This document shows positions 16,090 through 25,010 of a stretch of 35,675 nt of DNA, in pieces. The first letter of the stretch is position 1. Each line of letters starts with the position of its first letter. The notes under the pieces were generated by a model. It was not told the DNA's origin. It saw only the letters and a program-made list of their open reading frames with translations, and did no database searches. This DNA is from Candidatus Paralachnospira caecorum (GTDB taxonomy: Bacteria; Bacillota; Clostridia; Lachnospirales; Lachnospiraceae). A program made the translations under genes and the position numbers. The stretch is taken from NCBI GenBank assembly GCA_904379015.1, contig CAJFHG010000030.1, positions 1 through 35,675 on the forward strand, given 5' to 3'.

Positions 16090-16916
16090 TGAGCAATGTA
16101 TTATTTATCCTGCTGACTGTATGTTTGATATGCCTGTTCTTGTCCCTGCTGTATCTTTATCTGATCATGCCGGCACTGGGAAAAAAGAGCGATATTCCCG
16201 CTCTGAGGCATTACTATTACGCCCACCGGGGACTGCACAGCGACGCCATACCGGAAAATTCCATGGCTGCCTTCCGGGCTGCCGCCGATGCCGGCTACGG
16301 GATCGAAATGGATGTGCAGCTTACAAAGGACAATGTGCCTGTAGTCTTTCATGATTTCACTCTGGACCGGGTCTGCGGCGTACCAGGGAAACTAAAGGAT
16401 TTTACCTATGAAGAGCTTCAGGCCTTTTCTCTTGGAAACACAGGGGAGAAAATCCCCCGTTTTGAGGATGTGCTCGCAATGGTAAAGGGACGGGTCCCAC
16501 TGCTGATTGAATATAAGATCGAGCTTTTCAACACCTCCGTCTGCGCGGTATGCGACCGGATCCTCAGCAATTACCCCGGACTGTATTTTATAGAGTCCTT
16601 CAACCCTCTGGCGCTGCTCTGGTACAAAAAGCACCGGCCGCAGATCGTGCGCGGACAGCTGTCCGCCAGATTCAGGGAAGTGCACGCGTTTTACCATTAT
16701 TTTTACCTGATTCCCCTGCATCATCTTCTGTTCAATTTTCTGACCAAGCCGGATTTTATCTCTTACGACTGCACCTGCGCCGGAGCGCTGTCCAGGCGCC
16801 TGTGCAGGAACCTGTTCAAGAATCTGTCTGTGGCATGGACAATCCGCTCCAAAGAAGACATGGAGCACCTGAAAAAACAATTCGATCTTTTTATTTTTGA
16901 AGGCTTCTGTCCCTGA
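16086..16916 (+). CDS. Membrane-anchored glycerophosphodiester phosphodiesterase family protein
   Basis: GDPD enzymes cleave glycerophosphodiesters to glycerol-3-phosphate and an alcohol. The 276 residues begin with one membrane helix (about 6-29; FILLTVCLICLFLSLLYLYL). The catalytic core then opens with the family signature: AHRGLHSDAIPENSMAAF (about 44-61), the E and D of EMDVQL, and HDFTLDR. A second metal-site Glu lies in LLIEYKIE. The middle segment HAFYHYFYLIPLHHLLFNF is aromatic-rich, as in the clostridial subgroup. The start overlaps the MBL gene by ATGA. Its last 26 nt overlap the convergent HAD gene, and the stop codon lies inside the terminator hairpin. Confidence 0.9.
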   Translation: MMSNVLFILLTVCLICLFLSLLYLYLIMPALGKKSDIPALRHYYYAHRGLHSDAIPENSMAAFRAAADAGYGIEMDVQLTKDNVPVVFHDFTLDRVCGVPGKLKDFTYEELQAFSLGNTGEKIPRFEDVLAMVKGRVPLLIEYKIELFNTSVCAVCDRILSNYPGLYFIESFNPLALLWYKKHRPQIVRGQLSARFREVHAFYHYFYLIPLHHLLFNFLTKPDFISYDCTCAGALSRRLCRNLFKNLSVAWTIRSKEDMEHLKKQFDLFIFEGFCP

Positions 16917-17598
16917 AGCCTTCTTTTTTTGTCTTCTCCCAGAGTTCATATGCCTGTTTCACGTAGGCGGCGTCCACCTCACGGAAGCTTTTGGTGCGCT
17001 TCACCGCGAGAGAGAGATCCTGGCTGCCGGAATCAGGATTTTCAAAACCGATGCAGGCCATCCCCGCATTTCCCGCCGCGCGGACGCCGTTGCAGGAATC
17101 CTCTATCACCAGGCAGTCTTCCGGCTCCGTCCCCAGCGCCTTCGCGGCCGCCAGAAACACATCCGGCGCCGGCTTGGGATTGGGCACGCTCTCTCCGCTT
17201 ACCAGCTGGTCAAAATACGCCCGGATCCCCAGCGCCTCCACCGCCAGGACAATATTCCGGTAAGGGGAGGAGGAGGCCACCGCCAGCAGAAATCCCGCAG
17301 ATTTCAGTGACTGCAGCAGCTCCTTTACTCCGTCCACGCCGGGATAGCCTTCCTTTTCATAGAGTTCCATTTTATAGCTGTTCATTCTCTCATTGAAGGC
17401 CTCCTCCGTCACCGGAAGGTCAAATTTGTCTATGAGCCCCCTGATGATCACGGAATTGGTGGTTCCGATATAGGTCTTGTATTCATCATAGGAAAAGGTT
17501 TTTCCCCATTGTTCCAGGGTCATCAGATAAGCACGGTAATGGACAGGCTCACTGTTGACCAGTACCCCGTCCATATCAAATATCACACTTTTCAACAT
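16891..17598 (-). CDS. HAD superfamily hydrolase, beta-phosphoglucomutase-like
   Basis: Cytoplasmic HAD-IA phosphatase or phosphomutase of 235 residues. Motif I is DMDGVLVNSEP (nucleophile D8, acid/base D10). The helical cap follows; motif II is AVASSS, motif III the Lys in NPKPAPDVF, and motif IV VIEDSCNGVRAA. The cap and the motif I second Asp suit beta-phosphoglucomutase/YcjU-like enzymes, but the substrate may be another sugar phosphate. The start at 17598 (MLKSVIFD) has GGAGGAAAG upstream; a further ATG at 17622 would add eight residues before motif I. The 3' end overlaps the convergent GDPD gene by 26 nt. Confidence 0.9.
   Translation of the reverse strand: MLKSVIFDMDGVLVNSEPVHYRAYLMTLEQWGKTFSYDEYKTYIGTTNSVIIRGLIDKFDLPVTEEAFNERMNSYKMELYEKEGYPGVDGVKELLQSLKSAGFLLAVASSSPYRNIVLAVEALGIRAYFDQLVSGESVPNPKPAPDVFLAAAKALGTEPEDCLVIEDSCNGVRAAGNAGMACIGFENPDSGSQDLSLAVKRTKSFREVDAAYVKQAYELWEKTKKEGFRDRSLQK
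16899..16930 (+). terminator. Terminator of the MBL-GDPD operon, inside both coding ends
   Basis: GAAGGCTTC (16899-16907) and GAAGCCTTC (16915-16923) form a 9-bp stem with a 7-nt loop, then seven T. The hairpin contains the GDPD stop codon and codes for the last residues of the convergent HAD protein. Confidence 0.88.
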
Positions 17599-17620
17599 GT
17601 TTTCTTTCCTCCTCCCTGAC

Positions 17621-17649
17621 ATTATAAAAAACCTTCCTGCGAATTACAA
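17621..17649 (-). promoter_or_regulatory. Promoter of the HAD gene
   Basis: On the minus strand, TTGTAA (17649-17644), 17 nt, and TATAAT (17626-17621). The -10 is only about 23 nt ahead of the start codon, so the leader is short. Confidence 0.75.
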
Positions 17650-17658
17650 GAAAATTCA

Positions 17659-17687
17659 TTGCTCAATTTTTTTATATGGGGTATAAT
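17659..17687 (+). promoter_or_regulatory. aroC promoter
   Basis: TTGCTC (17659-17664), 17 nt, and TATAAT (17682-17687), 41 nt ahead of aroC. It is back to back with the HAD promoter; the two -35 elements are about 10 bp apart. Confidence 0.75.
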
Positions 17688-17728
17688 ACCCTCAGTTTTG
17701 TTATGTACACAGTAAGGAGGCACTGCCT

Positions 17729-18865
17729 ATGTCAGGTTCCACATATGGAAAATATTTTACATTCACAACCTGGGGAGAATCCCACGGAAAGGCCCTCGGC
17801 GCCGTCGTCGACGGCTGTCCCGCCGGCATTCCTCTGGAAGAGTCCGATATCCAGGCCTATCTTGACAGAAGAAAGCCCGGCCAGAGCCGCTATACCACAA
17901 AACGGACAGAAGACGACGCTGTGGAGATCCTGTCCGGAGTCTTTGAGGGACGGACCACCGGCACCCCCATTTCCATGATCGTCCGCAACAAAGACCAGCG
18001 TTCCAGAGACTATTCTGAAATCGCTTCTTATTACCGTCCCGGCCATGCCGACTACGGTTTTGACATCAAGTACGGTTTTCGGGACTATCGGGGCGGAGGC
18101 CGCTCTTCCGGCCGGGAAACCATCGGCCGCGTGGCCGCCGGAGCCATTGCCATGAAAATTTTAAATGAGCTTGGCATCGAAGTCCGGGCCTACGCCAGAG
18201 AAATCGGCGGCATCGCCTGTAATCCGGCGGCCATGGACCTTGCCGTCTGCAGCCAGAATCCTTTCTATATGCCGGACGCGCACGCGGCCGAGCAGGTCCG
18301 TCTGTTCGCGGAACAGAAAATGGCTGAAAAGGATTCCATCGGCGGCATCATTGAATGCGTGGTCCGCCATATGCCTCCCGGCATCGGAGAACCGGTTTTT
18401 GAAAAGCTGGACGCCAACCTGTCCAAGGCCATTTTTTCCATCGGCGCCGTCAAGGGAGTGGAGATCGGCGACGGATTCGCGGTATCAAAAATGACTGGTT
18501 CCCAGGACAATGACGGATTTCTTCCGCCGTCGGATCCGGACAGCCCCTGCCTGTCCAAATCTTCCAACCACGCGGGAGGAATCCTGGGCGGGATCAGCGA
18601 CGGTTCCGACATCATCATCCGGGCCGCCGTAAAACCGACCCCCTCCATCGCGAGGGAACAGACTACTGTCGGACGGGACGGCCGGCCCATGACCGTCTCT
18701 ATCAAAGGCCGCCATGACCCCATGATCGTGCCCCGCGCCGTGGTCGTAGTAGAGGCTATGACTGCCGTGACTCTGGTCGATATGCTGTTTGCCGGCATGA
18801 CGGCCCGGATCGACCGGATCCGTGATTTTTTCCGTCCGGAAAACAGAAGAAAAAAAGAGGACTGA
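17729..18865 (+). CDS. aroC: Chorismate synthase
   Basis: AroC converts EPSP to chorismate using reduced FMN, the last step of the shikimate pathway. The 378-residue protein begins MSGSTYGKYFTFTTWGESHG, carrying family signature 1 (GESHG). Other conserved blocks are FRDYRGGGRSSGRET and GVVDG-like GAVVDGCPAGIPL at the N-terminus, the middle FLPPSDPDSP, and the C-terminal GRHDPMIVPRAVVVVEAM. The RBS GGAGG precedes the start by about 9 nt. It stands alone with its own promoter and a strong terminator; other aro genes are not nearby. Confidence 0.98.
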   Translation: MSGSTYGKYFTFTTWGESHGKALGAVVDGCPAGIPLEESDIQAYLDRRKPGQSRYTTKRTEDDAVEILSGVFEGRTTGTPISMIVRNKDQRSRDYSEIASYYRPGHADYGFDIKYGFRDYRGGGRSSGRETIGRVAAGAIAMKILNELGIEVRAYAREIGGIACNPAAMDLAVCSQNPFYMPDAHAAEQVRLFAEQKMAEKDSIGGIIECVVRHMPPGIGEPVFEKLDANLSKAIFSIGAVKGVEIGDGFAVSKMTGSQDNDGFLPPSDPDSPCLSKSSNHAGGILGGISDGSDIIIRAAVKPTPSIAREQTTVGRDGRPMTVSIKGRHDPMIVPRAVVVVEAMTAVTLVDMLFAGMTARIDRIRDFFRPENRRKKED

Positions 18866-18890
18866 CTGCCAGTCCTCTTTTTTTCTTCTG
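18844..18890. terminator. Bidirectional terminator between aroC and the PfkB kinase gene
   Basis: A perfect 21-bp inverted repeat (18844-18864 and 18870-18890, 5-nt loop). The GC-rich core AGAGGACTG/CAGTCCTCT is flanked by seven A on one side and seven T on the other. It ends both convergent genes and contains the aroC stop codon. Confidence 0.93.
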
Positions 18891-18894
18891 TCTG

Positions 18895-19905
18895 TCATTC
18901 TGCCGCACCGTACATTTCATAAAGCCGGCGCACCTCGGCCTCGCTCCTCAGCCCGCTCACAGAATCCTCCGCCGAGAGATTGGCGGCGGCCGACGCGGCT
19001 CCGATACGCAGCGCCTCTCTTATGGGAAGCTTTTTGTATATAGAATACAGAACGCCGGCGCAGAACGCGTCTCCGGCGCCCACAGCTCCCACAATATAGC
19101 CCTTCGGCAGGTTCAGAGAAGACTCTTCACAGTAATTTCCCTCCGCGTCCATGGCGCATCCCAGCTCAGGCGCGTGCACCACAGCGCATTTTCTGACTCC
19201 CAGCTCCATCAGCTTTCTGCAGATCTGCTCCAGCGCGTCCCGGTCCAGACTCCCATCTTCTTTTCTGGGTTCTGTATCCGTGATCATGCCGCCCTCTGTC
19301 TCATTGACAATGAGGTAATCTGTATATTTCAGAGAAGGGATCACAAGGCGCTGCATCAGCTTGGCGTCTCTCATGCTGGCCACATCCATGGCAGTGAGGA
19401 TTCCTTTCGCCTGTACGTCATGGAAAAACCGCGCCATCACGGTCCCGTATTCGTCATCCGGCAGATCCATGCTGTCCAGCAGACCGCCGTAGCCGATGAG
19501 CAGCAGATCCACATCCAGCCGGTTCAGATCCACATATTCCGGCGAAAACAGACGGCAGGCTCCTCTGTCATTAAAAAACGTCCGCTCCCCGGTGCTCTGC
19601 ACCGTCATAACATCAGAAAAGGAAGTCACGGCTTTGTCGGTGGTCCGGATCGCCGTTATGTCGATTCCGTATTCCGACAGTCTGCGTTTTATAAACGCTC
19701 CATTGTCGTCATCTCCGACCAGGCTGATGCTCCTGACTGTCAGCGACGGATCCAGCGCCTTGACTCCGCAGGCCGTATTGGCCGCGCAGCCTCCGATCCC
19801 TCTCGACACACTGCTGATGTTGGCCAGCATTCCTTTTTCCGGATATCCGTCGATCATTTTAATGTTGTCGACCACCAGGGTTCCCGCAATGCCAATTCCT
19901 CCCAT
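18895..19905 (-). CDS. PfkB-family carbohydrate kinase
   Basis: Ribokinase/PfkB-family sugar or nucleoside kinase of 336 residues. The N-terminal GIAGTLVVDNIKMIDGYPEKG holds the substrate-binding beta strand. GIGGCAANTACG is family signature 1. The C-terminal VGAVGAGDAFCAGVLYS is signature 2, with the catalytic Asp and anion hole. Specificity cannot be assigned; similar clostridial proteins are annotated only as carbohydrate kinase. The start at 19905 has AAGGAGGAA upstream and opens right at the first strand. It is 107 bp after the ABC permease gene, and a TATAAT-like element lies in between, so it may be transcribed separately. No PTS or sugar ABC gene is adjacent. Confidence 0.9.
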   Translation of the reverse strand: MGGIGIAGTLVVDNIKMIDGYPEKGMLANISSVSRGIGGCAANTACGVKALDPSLTVRSISLVGDDDNGAFIKRRLSEYGIDITAIRTTDKAVTSFSDVMTVQSTGERTFFNDRGACRLFSPEYVDLNRLDVDLLLIGYGGLLDSMDLPDDEYGTVMARFFHDVQAKGILTAMDVASMRDAKLMQRLVIPSLKYTDYLIVNETEGGMITDTEPRKEDGSLDRDALEQICRKLMELGVRKCAVVHAPELGCAMDAEGNYCEESSLNLPKGYIVGAVGAGDAFCAGVLYSIYKKLPIREALRIGAASAAANLSAEDSVSGLRSEAEVRRLYEMYGAAE

Positions 19906-20012
19906 ACTGTGTTCCTCCTTGCATTTCTGTTCACAACTTATGTTGGTATAATCTGTCTCGTCTATTATAATGCAATTCGGCAGTTCTTGAAATACCCAAA
20001 TGCCATTCTCCA

Positions 20013-22655
20013 TCAGATATTTTCATTTTTCAGTACATCCACGATATTGGCTTTTTTGATCTTTCTGGAAGAATACCACATCGTCAGTCCGATAACAGCC
20101 ATGACACTGACCACCGCGACCGCGATCTGGCTCCAGATAATATAGAAGCCCGTATCGATGGCGCTGGCAATGCTGCGGTAGATTCCATACATCAGGATCA
20201 GCCCCGCCGGAAGTCCGTAAAGCAGCGCCTTCAGTCCGTAAAAAACGCTCTCATAGGCGATCATCCGGCCAAATCGTCCCGGATCCATCCCCACTGACTT
20301 CAGCATCGCGTATTCTCTCCTTCGGAGAGCCATGCTGGTGGAAATGGTATTGAAAATGCTGGTCACGCAGATCAGCGCCGTCAGAATGATAAAACCGTAC
20401 ACAAATACATTGATGAGGATCAGCATGTTTTCCACCGTTCTGTATTCTTCCACCGCGCTGTAAATATACATGGAAGACCCCTGTTTCTCCTCCAGTCCCC
20501 GCAGCTGCGCCATCAGACTGTCATGATCATCTGTTCTCAGATAAACGGTCCGGTCCTGAGTTGTTCCTTCTCCGTAAACAAGCTGATTGAGCTTCAGAAC
20601 ATTTTCAAAAGTTGTATATACAGAAACAGTATTGATATCGCCATAATAGCTTCCTCCCAAAGGCAGTGTTTCCGTGGTGCCCGCCACCGTAAACTGTACG
20701 TCGGCCAGCGTCTCTTCATATTCGTCTGTTTCCGGGTTATCCAGCATCTGCAGGCACTGCGCGTCAATGCTGTCGCCTTTCTCCGCCGTAAATATGGATT
20801 TCCAGGAGGTTTTTCCCTCCGTATGATCCTCTCTGCGGTTAACCATGATCACACCTGTCTTTTTTCCGTCGAATAAAATGGACGAATCCGCTCCTGTTTC
20901 CCGGGCAAAGGCGCTTAGGCTGTCCTCATCCATTCCGATCACATTGAAATACATGCCGTAAGGGCCCACATCCTGCCCCGCCGCGCTCATGCTGCCGAAG
21001 CCCTCAAATGCCTGTCTCACCTCATCTGTCAGGACACTTCCGTCTTTCAGGTAGCAGCTGACGCCTGTCTCTTTCACTGTCACATGCTCTGTGATATGAT
21101 CCAGAGAAAGGATGTCTCTCTCCGCGTCTTCCAGCATCTGTTCCTCCGTGTCATACAAACTGACCGTGATGTCCGGAAGATTCGCCGAATCCATTCCCAG
21201 CTGCATCCGGTAGGCGCCGCTCAGATACGCCGTAAAGGAGGCCACGCTCAGGTACAGGGCAATGCAGAATACCAGTGAAAGCACGGTGGCCCGGTAACGC
21301 TTTTTATTCCGTTTCAGATTTTTCAAAGCCAGCTCGCCCTCGAATCCGAACAGCTTCCTGGTCAGCGCTGACGTTTTCACCTGTTTGGATGTCAGTTTGA
21401 TATCCCTGGTCTGCCGGATCGCCTCCACCGGCGTGATGCGGGAAGCCCGCGCTGCCGGAATCCAGGCGGAAATCAAAATGGTCAGCACCGCAAGAATCAC
21501 TGCGCCAAGGATCCCCGGCCAGGAAATGATGACCCGCATGGTCACATTGTCCAGTCCCATCGTACTGCTGATCAGCCCTCTGATACACCGGGTCGTCACA
21601 AACACGCCCGCGTAGCCGAGCACCAGCCCCAGGGGGATCCCGATGGCGCCCAGGATCACCGCTTCCGTCAATACAGAGTTCCGCTTCTGTTTTTTCGTGG
21701 CGCCCACACTGGCCAGCATGCCCAGATACCGGCTTCTTTCCGAGATCGAAATGGAAAAGGAGCTGTAGATCACCGCCACGGAACCGGCCGCCACGATCAG
21801 CACCATGATCCATTTCACAGCGCTCAGCATTCCCACGATGGTGCTGTTCCCGGACAGCATATAGTAGGACAGAAGAGACGTGTTGAACTGATGGCTGACT
21901 CCCAGCTCATCAGCCAGTTCATCGCCCCATGTATACAAACTGTTGTCCACATGGTTCAGGGCCACCGCCGCGTTGATCGTCTCCGTTCCGCCGGCAGCAT
22001 CCACATCCAGATAGGTAATGGCCGTATAGGCAGCCTGGGCATAGCTTTCAAATTCCGGCCTTTCTATGATGCCGACCACCGTGTACCGGGCCGTATGCAG
22101 ATTCTCCAGGGTCTCATTTTCTCCCAGGCCGTAACTGCCGGACATTTCATAATCTCCGGTATCCGAATGCTCATACCGGTCGCCCAGCTCCAGAGAGATG
22201 GTATCTCCCACCTTCCAGGCAATGCCGCCGTCTGTCTCCAGATGCTTCGGAAGGACAATTTCGCCTTCCTTTTCAGGATAACGTCCTTCCAGCAGGGTCG
22301 TAGGATAGTTTTTCATGGCCGTTTCATCATACGCTTTCACCAGAAGATAGGGCTTATATTCATTCTGCGCCCCCTCCAGTAAAGCAGATCCTTCATCCCG
22401 GCTGAGCAAAGTCTCCTTCACCCGGCTGTCCTCCATAATTTCAGGAAGCTGATCCTTCGGCACATCCATAAACAGCACATGCCATTCTCCTCCGGAGGCG
22501 ATGGCCGACTGGCGCATCATATCCAGGAACGACTCGGCAAAGGCGGAAATGGCCACGATCAGCGCCACAGACAGCATAATGCCCAGGATCGTCACGATGG
22601 TCCTTTTTCTGTTCTGCTGCAGATGCTTGACTGTCACTTTGCTTACAATATTCAT
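20013..22655 (-). CDS. ABC transporter permease, FtsX/MacB type
   Basis: Large membrane permease of 880 residues with two FtsX-like units. One membrane helix lies near residues 20-40, a long extracellular region up to about 275, then three helices (about 280-400). A fifth helix near 455-475 starts the second half, with another long outside domain and three final helices (about 750-870). The cytoplasmic loop RSRYLGMLASVGATKKQ is typical of FtsX permeases and recurs as RRREYAMLKSVGMD. Such proteins drive export or membrane extraction of peptides, lipids or lipoproteins by mechanotransmission. The start at 22655 has GGGAGGGAAGG upstream and overlaps the ATPase stop by 4 nt (ATGA). Substrate unknown. 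Confidence 0.92.
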   Translation of the reverse strand: MNIVSKVTVKHLQQNRKRTIVTILGIMLSVALIVAISAFAESFLDMMRQSAIASGGEWHVLFMDVPKDQLPEIMEDSRVKETLLSRDEGSALLEGAQNEYKPYLLVKAYDETAMKNYPTTLLEGRYPEKEGEIVLPKHLETDGGIAWKVGDTISLELGDRYEHSDTGDYEMSGSYGLGENETLENLHTARYTVVGIIERPEFESYAQAAYTAITYLDVDAAGGTETINAAVALNHVDNSLYTWGDELADELGVSHQFNTSLLSYYMLSGNSTIVGMLSAVKWIMVLIVAAGSVAVIYSSFSISISERSRYLGMLASVGATKKQKRNSVLTEAVILGAIGIPLGLVLGYAGVFVTTRCIRGLISSTMGLDNVTMRVIISWPGILGAVILAVLTILISAWIPAARASRITPVEAIRQTRDIKLTSKQVKTSALTRKLFGFEGELALKNLKRNKKRYRATVLSLVFCIALYLSVASFTAYLSGAYRMQLGMDSANLPDITVSLYDTEEQMLEDAERDILSLDHITEHVTVKETGVSCYLKDGSVLTDEVRQAFEGFGSMSAAGQDVGPYGMYFNVIGMDEDSLSAFARETGADSSILFDGKKTGVIMVNRREDHTEGKTSWKSIFTAEKGDSIDAQCLQMLDNPETDEYEETLADVQFTVAGTTETLPLGGSYYGDINTVSVYTTFENVLKLNQLVYGEGTTQDRTVYLRTDDHDSLMAQLRGLEEKQGSSMYIYSAVEEYRTVENMLILINVFVYGFIILTALICVTSIFNTISTSMALRRREYAMLKSVGMDPGRFGRMIAYESVFYGLKALLYGLPAGLILMYGIYRSIASAIDTGFYIIWSQIAVAVVSVMAVIGLTMWYSSRKIKKANIVDVLKNENI

Positions 22656-23383
22656 GCCTTCCCTCCCTGACGCCAGCTTGCCTCCTGTTCTCTTACCTGC
22701 CGCCCGATCTGCCATTCATCCGAGGAGACCCGTCCGTCTTCTATGGAGATCACCCTGTCCGCCTGCAGGGCGATCCTCTCGTCATGGGTGATGACGATCA
22801 GGGTCTGATGATACGTTCTGTTGGATTCCTTCAGAAGCTCCACGATCTCCGCGCTGTTTTTAGAATCCAGGTTGCCCGTGGGCTCGTCAGCCAGCACCAG
22901 AGCGGGATGATTGATCAGGGCTCTTCCGATGGAAACCCGCTGCTGCTGCCCGCCGGAAAGCTGATTCGGCAGATGTCCCAGCCGGTCGGAAAGCCCCAGG
23001 ATCCTGGTCAGCTCCTCCAGATGCTTCTCATCCGGCTTCTGTCCGTCCAGCAGGATCGGCAGCGTCAGATTTTCTTTTACATTCAGGACCGGAAGCAGAT
23101 TGTAAAACTGATAGATCAGCCCGATCTGCCGCCTCCGGAAAATTGCCATTTTGGTTTCATCCAGATCATAAATGGATGTGCCGTCAATGATCACCTTTCC
23201 GGAGGAGGGACGGTCCACGCCGCCCAGAATATGGAGCAGTGTGGATTTCCCGGATCCGGAAGGGCCGATGATCGCCACAAATTCTCCCTTTTCCACAGAA
23301 AAGGATACATCCTTCAGCGCGTCCACCTTTGTTTCTCCCGTTCCGTATGTCTTGCATAAGTGCTCTACCTTTAATACCTCCAT
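22652..23383 (-). CDS. ABC transporter ATP-binding protein, MacB/LolD type
   Basis: ATPase partner of the downstream FtsX-type permease, 243 residues. Walker A is GPSGSGKST (near residue 40), the Q-loop lies in QIGLIYQFYNLLPVL, the signature is LSGGQQQRVSIGRAL, Walker B is LVLADEPTGNLDS, and the switch His is in VITHDERIA. The MacB/LolD subclass is shown by the NLLP and DEPTGNLDS forms. The start at 23383 (MEVLKVEHLCKTYG) has GGAGG seven bases upstream. The reading frame extends upstream without family similarity. Overlap with the permease indicates coupling. A repeated GGTGACA operator lies upstream. Confidence 0.96.
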   Translation of the reverse strand: MEVLKVEHLCKTYGTGETKVDALKDVSFSVEKGEFVAIIGPSGSGKSTLLHILGGVDRPSSGKVIIDGTSIYDLDETKMAIFRRRQIGLIYQFYNLLPVLNVKENLTLPILLDGQKPDEKHLEELTRILGLSDRLGHLPNQLSGGQQQRVSIGRALINHPALVLADEPTGNLDSKNSAEIVELLKESNRTYHQTLIVITHDERIALQADRVISIEDGRVSSDEWQIGRQVREQEASWRQGGKA

Positions 23384-23451
23384 AAAAACCTCCAGTTTTT
23401 TTATCATTCCTCGATTTATGGTTTTATCATACACCCGCCGCCTTACAATCC

Positions 23452-23480
23452 GGTGACAAATATGGTGACAATTCTGTCAC
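23452..23480 (-). promoter_or_regulatory. Candidate operator ahead of the ABC exporter: 12-bp direct repeat plus inverted half-site
   Basis: GGTGACAAATAT (23452) and GGTGACAATTCT (23464) repeat with a 12-bp period. The second copy forms GTGACA-N4-TGTCAC with 23475-23480. The inverted element is close to the TNACA-N4-TGTAA form described for Bce-type response-regulator sites. It is 70-100 nt upstream of the ATPase start. The promoter itself has only a weak -10 (TATGAT), as expected for an activated gene. Confidence 0.4.
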
Positions 23481-23516
23481 TTTCGCAGTCCCCGTTTCCG
23501 CCCAGTGTAACCGGAC

Positions 23517-23580
23517 AAAAAAAGATTATCCCATGAAAATCCGGAGTAAAATAACTGCCCGGATTACACGGAATAATCTT
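23517..23580 (-). terminator. Terminator of the NCS2 permease gene
   Basis: On the minus strand an outer stem (AAGATTATTCC with GGGATAATCTT) encloses an inner stem (AATCCGG with CCGGATT) and ends in seven T. Confidence 0.75.
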
Positions 23581-23625
23581 CTTTATCATAAATTCGGTTG
23601 TAAAAAGTTCAGAAACACAAGTTCC

Positions 23626-24981
23626 TTACAGGAGTGCAAGCAAAAAGAAATTCAGCACAAACAGAGCGGTGCATACCCAGAGAACCGGGTGGATTTCCTT
23701 CGCTTTTCCCTTGCACACCTTCACGATGCAGTAGAACACAAAGCCTGCCGCGATACCATAGGAGATGCTGTAGCACAGAGCCATAAAAATGCCTGCGAAG
23801 AACGCGGGGATCGCTTCATCCAGATCAGTCCACTCGATCTCCCTGAAGGAAGAAGTCATCATGACACCAACCATAACCAGTGCCGGCGCTGTCGCCGCAA
23901 AGGGAACCGCGCTGACAAAGGTTGCAAGAAACGCGGAAAGGGCAAAGCAGATAGCCACAACCACAGAAGTCAGACCTGTACGTCCGCCAACACCGATACC
24001 GGATGCGCTCTCAACAAATGTCGTCGTATTGGAAGTTCCGAACAGAGCACCGATGGAAGTTGCCGTAGCATCGGCAAACAGAGCCTTGTCCAGTCTGGAC
24101 TTAAAGCCTGTATTGCTCTCCATCATCTTCTCATCTTCTTCACTGAAAATACCGCTGCGGCGTCCCGTTCCGATAAAGGTTCCGATTGTATCAAAGGTAT
24201 CAGAAATACTGAAGGAGAAAATCGTGATCAGCACCAGAGGCAGCTTCGCCGCGTCCGTAAACAGACTTGTAATACCACCCTCTTTAAAGATCGCCAGGAA
24301 AGTGGAAGGCAGCGCCTGACATGCTTCTGTAAAGCTGACCGTATCAGAAGGCTTCGTTACACCAAAGGGAATACCGATGATGGTTGTAATAATGATGGAA
24401 ATCAGGATCGCGCCCTTTACCTTCTTTACCAGCAGCACTACACTGATCAGCAGACCGATCAGAAATACCCAGAACTGAGGCTGGTTTAACGTGGACAGGG
24501 CGGGAACACCTCCGTCAAAATTGATGATGCCTACATTAAGTAATCCAATGTAAGCTACAAAAATACCGATTCCGCCGCCGATCGCATTCTGCAGGCTCAG
24601 CGGAATTGACTTGATGATAAATTTACGCAGCTTTGTCACCGTAATGATAATATTCAGTACGCCGCAGATGAATACCATAGACAGTGCCTGCTGCCAGGTG
24701 AAGCCCAGACCATTGCATACCGTATACACAAAGAATGCGTTGAGCCCCATGCCGGGCGCCTGCGCGTAAGGTACATTAGCCACAAGGCCCATGATCAACG
24801 TTCCGATGATAGACGCGATGATCGTAGCCAGGAAAACCGCGCCCCACTCCATGCCTGCTCCAGACAGGATACTGGGGTTCACGACAATGATATAGGACAT
24901 GGCAAAGAAAGTGGTCAGGCCGGCCATGATCTCAGTGCCTGCCGTTGTCCCGTTCTGTTTCAGTTTGAAAAACTTTTCCAT
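23626..24981 (-). CDS. NCS2-family purine permease, AzgA/PbuG type
   Basis: Membrane symporter for guanine/hypoxanthine or adenine; 451 residues, normal for the AzgA-like branch. The N-terminal MEKFFKLKQNGTTAGTEIMAGLTTFFAMSYIIVVNP block is characteristic of this branch, with T-TE-AG-TTF as its core. Repeated helices, PYAQAPGMGLNAFF, and a later GALFGTSNTTTFVESASGIGVGGRTG block (substrate-site TM10 region) support the call. The start at 24981 has GGAGGAG upstream; earlier in-frame codons overlap the leader. It is monocistronic, with a promoter at 25065-25093, a hairpin in the leader and a terminator behind. The exact base transported is not determined. Confidence 0.95.
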   Translation of the reverse strand: MEKFFKLKQNGTTAGTEIMAGLTTFFAMSYIIVVNPSILSGAGMEWGAVFLATIIASIIGTLIMGLVANVPYAQAPGMGLNAFFVYTVCNGLGFTWQQALSMVFICGVLNIIITVTKLRKFIIKSIPLSLQNAIGGGIGIFVAYIGLLNVGIINFDGGVPALSTLNQPQFWVFLIGLLISVVLLVKKVKGAILISIIITTIIGIPFGVTKPSDTVSFTEACQALPSTFLAIFKEGGITSLFTDAAKLPLVLITIFSFSISDTFDTIGTFIGTGRRSGIFSEEDEKMMESNTGFKSRLDKALFADATATSIGALFGTSNTTTFVESASGIGVGGRTGLTSVVVAICFALSAFLATFVSAVPFAATAPALVMVGVMMTSSFREIEWTDLDEAIPAFFAGIFMALCYSISYGIAAGFVFYCIVKVCKGKAKEIHPVLWVCTALFVLNFFLLALL

Positions 24982-25010
24982 ATCGCTCCTCCGTTTCTTA
25001 AACGTAATAT

